NCBI GenBank assembly: GCA_020201485.1
Contig: JAIVGT010000259.1
Span: 1 to 6,062 of the forward strand
Reading direction: 5' to 3'
Length of the DNA stretch: 6,062 bases
DNA from: Halobacteriales archaeon
Lineage (GTDB): Archaea > Thermoplasmatota > SW-10-69-26 > JACQPN01 > JAIVGT01
This document shows, piece after piece, positions 5,357 to 6,062 of the stretch. Every line of letters starts with the position of its first letter. Position 1 is the first letter of the stretch. The position numbers were made by a program, and so were the translations under genes. The notes beneath the pieces were generated by a model. That model was given only the letters and a program-made list of their open reading frames with translations, was not told the DNA's origin and did not search any database.

Positions 5357-5788
5357 ATGGTCAAGCGCACGGCGAGCGCCCAGTGGCAGGGCGGTTTGAA
5401 GGACGGGAAGGGCACGGTCAGCACGGAGAGCAAGGTGCTGAGCAACACGCGCTACAGCTTCGCCCAGCGCTTCGAGGCCGAGCACGGGACGAACCCGGAG
5501 GAGCTCATCGCCGCCGCGCACGCCAGCTGCTTCACCATGGCGTTCAGCGGCGACCTCGGCCGGGCCGGCCTCAACCCGGCGAGCCTGGAGACCACGGCCA
5601 CGCTCACCTTCGAGAAGGTCGGCGACAAGTTCACCGTGACCGAGATCCACCTCGACACGCGGGGCAAGGTCCCCGGTGCCACGCCCCAGCAGTTCGAGAA
5701 GGCCGCGCAGGACGCGAAGGCGAACTGCCCCATCTCGCGCCTCCTCGCCCCGGGCACGCGCATCACGCTCAGCGCGAAGCTGGCCTGA
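5357..5788 (+). CDS. osmC: OsmC-family organic hydroperoxide reductase
   Basis: OsmC enzymes detoxify organic hydroperoxides with a pair of thiol-active cysteines, usually as tightly intertwined cytosolic dimers. The 143-residue length equals that of typical OsmC proteins. The start VKRTASAQWQGGLKDGKG is characteristic of the OsmC rather than the Ohr branch. The peroxidatic C58 lies in NPEELIAAAHASCFTMAF, with E48/E49 in the same motif and R38 upstream as the likely catalytic arginine. The second cysteine is C124 in ANCPISRLL, near the C-terminal strand. The ATG at 5357 matches the family N-terminus; a TTG at 5339 would add only MPGAIP and is less likely. No Shine-Dalgarno sequence precedes the ATG. 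The gene has its own 112-base upstream gap with a terminator-like hairpin, so it is probably a separate transcript. Together with the PrxQ gene it suggests an oxygen-exposed lifestyle. Confidence 0.94.
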   Translation: MVKRTASAQWQGGLKDGKGTVSTESKVLSNTRYSFAQRFEAEHGTNPEELIAAAHASCFTMAFSGDLGRAGLNPASLETTATLTFEKVGDKFTVTEIHLDTRGKVPGATPQQFEKAAQDAKANCPISRLLAPGTRITLSAKLA

Positions 5789-5819
5789 GCCGGCAAGGCG
5801 TCGGCACGACCCGGCCCGC

Positions 5820-5849
5820 CCTGCCTGCTCGGGCTGTCTGTCCGGCAGG
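5820..5849 (+). other. Weak inverted repeat after osmC
   Basis: CCTGCC at 5820-5825 and GGCAGG at 5844-5849 can pair around an 18-base loop. No T run follows directly. It may contribute to the 3' end of the osmC transcript, but a six-pair stem in GC-rich DNA is easily due to chance. Confidence 0.2.
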
Positions 5850-5874
5850 ACATCCAAAGCTCCATGCCGGCTCC

Positions 5875-5879
5875 TTTCT
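5875..5879 (+). promoter_or_regulatory. Possible promoter element for the final gene
   Basis: TTTCT lies 28 to 24 bases before the ATG at 5903 and is the core of the only T-rich patch close upstream of this start. The position suits an archaeal TATA-like element, but the sequence has no TATA-like core. Confidence 0.22.
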
Positions 5880-5891
5880 CCACCGAGCCCC

Positions 5892-5895
5892 GAGG
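5892..5895 (+). promoter_or_regulatory. Shine-Dalgarno-like GAGG before the ribbon-helix-helix gene
   Basis: GAGG ends seven bases before the ATG at 5903 and supports this start. The sequence GAGGAA and its spacing repeat those before the GTG at 1522, showing that both leadered and apparently leaderless genes occur side by side here. Confidence 0.5.
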
Positions 5896-5902
5896 AACAC
5901 CC

Positions 5903-6062
5903 ATGGAGAACCCCGTCGTGCCCGAGGCCCCGCCCGCGCCGATGCGCGTCGCGCGCGACCTGAAGGTCGTGCTGCCCGTCCAGCTCTACGTGCGCCTGCG
6001 CGGCATGAAGGTGCTCACGGGGCAGACCATCGCCGGCATGGTGTGCGCGGCCCTCGATGCCC
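5903..6062 (+). CDS. Ribbon-helix-helix DNA-binding protein, N-terminal part (runs off the window)
   Basis: The first 53 codons are present and the frame is still open at the window end. A Pro-rich leader of about 15 residues is followed by RDLKVVLPVQLYVRLRGMKVLTGQTIAGMVCAALDA. That has the alternating strand LKVVLP, a helix with hydrophobic spacing, a GQT turn and a second helix, as in CopG/Arc-type ribbon-helix-helix proteins. These bind DNA as dimers, with the strand inserted in the major groove. The ATG has GAGG seven bases upstream. The protein may be a lone transcription regulator or the antidote of a toxin-antitoxin pair; the missing downstream sequence would decide. No toxin is visible upstream. 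Confidence 0.72.
   Translation, partial: MENPVVPEAPPAPMRVARDLKVVLPVQLYVRLRGMKVLTGQTIAGMVCAALDA

Noticed and set aside
3498..5448. Two long - strand open frames (3498-4625 and 4168-5448)
   Set aside because: They overlap each other and oppose the membrane protein and Rieske genes. Their low-complexity sequence shows no motif.

Overview
This is a very GC-rich window (about 70% by eye, with G or C at nearly every third codon position). It is densely packed, every gene I accept is on the + strand, and no gap exceeds about 115 bases. The content suggests an archaeal chromosome. There is a regulator of the archaeal winged-helix plus FilR1-like architecture and a QueC of the kind archaea use for archaeosine. 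Several genes lack a Shine-Dalgarno sequence and instead carry an AT-richer patch 24-30 bases before the start codon, as expected for leaderless archaeal transcripts. The proteins are not strikingly acidic, so a haloarchaeon seems unlikely. A high-GC Thermoplasmatota-like lineage is a guess only. I see no mobile element, CRISPR array, tRNA or rRNA.

Layout from left to right: the last 16 codons of an unidentified gene (1-51); an 80-residue three-helix membrane protein (97-339); a DHH/DHHA1 phosphoesterase (371-1414); a short intergenic region with a hairpin, a palindrome and a direct repeat (1415-1521); an archaeal-type winged-helix regulator (1522-2421); queC (2470-3126); a PrxQ/BCP peroxiredoxin (3152-3592); an unidentified polytopic membrane protein (3627-4481); a zinc-ribbon plus Rieske [2Fe-2S] protein (4507-5244); a terminator-like hairpin; an OsmC-type peroxidase (5357-5788); and the start of a ribbon-helix-helix regulator (5903 to the window end).

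Most of this is housekeeping: RNA or nucleotide turnover, archaeosine precursor synthesis and peroxide defence. The second half has a redox theme, with a peroxiredoxin, a membrane protein, a Rieske protein and OsmC in a row. Each could nevertheless be transcribed from its own promoter, so a functional unit is an inference. The least familiar item is the Rieske protein, whose N-terminal half looks like a separate Cys4-type zinc-binding domain. I did not find convincing evidence of a wholly new defence or mobile system.
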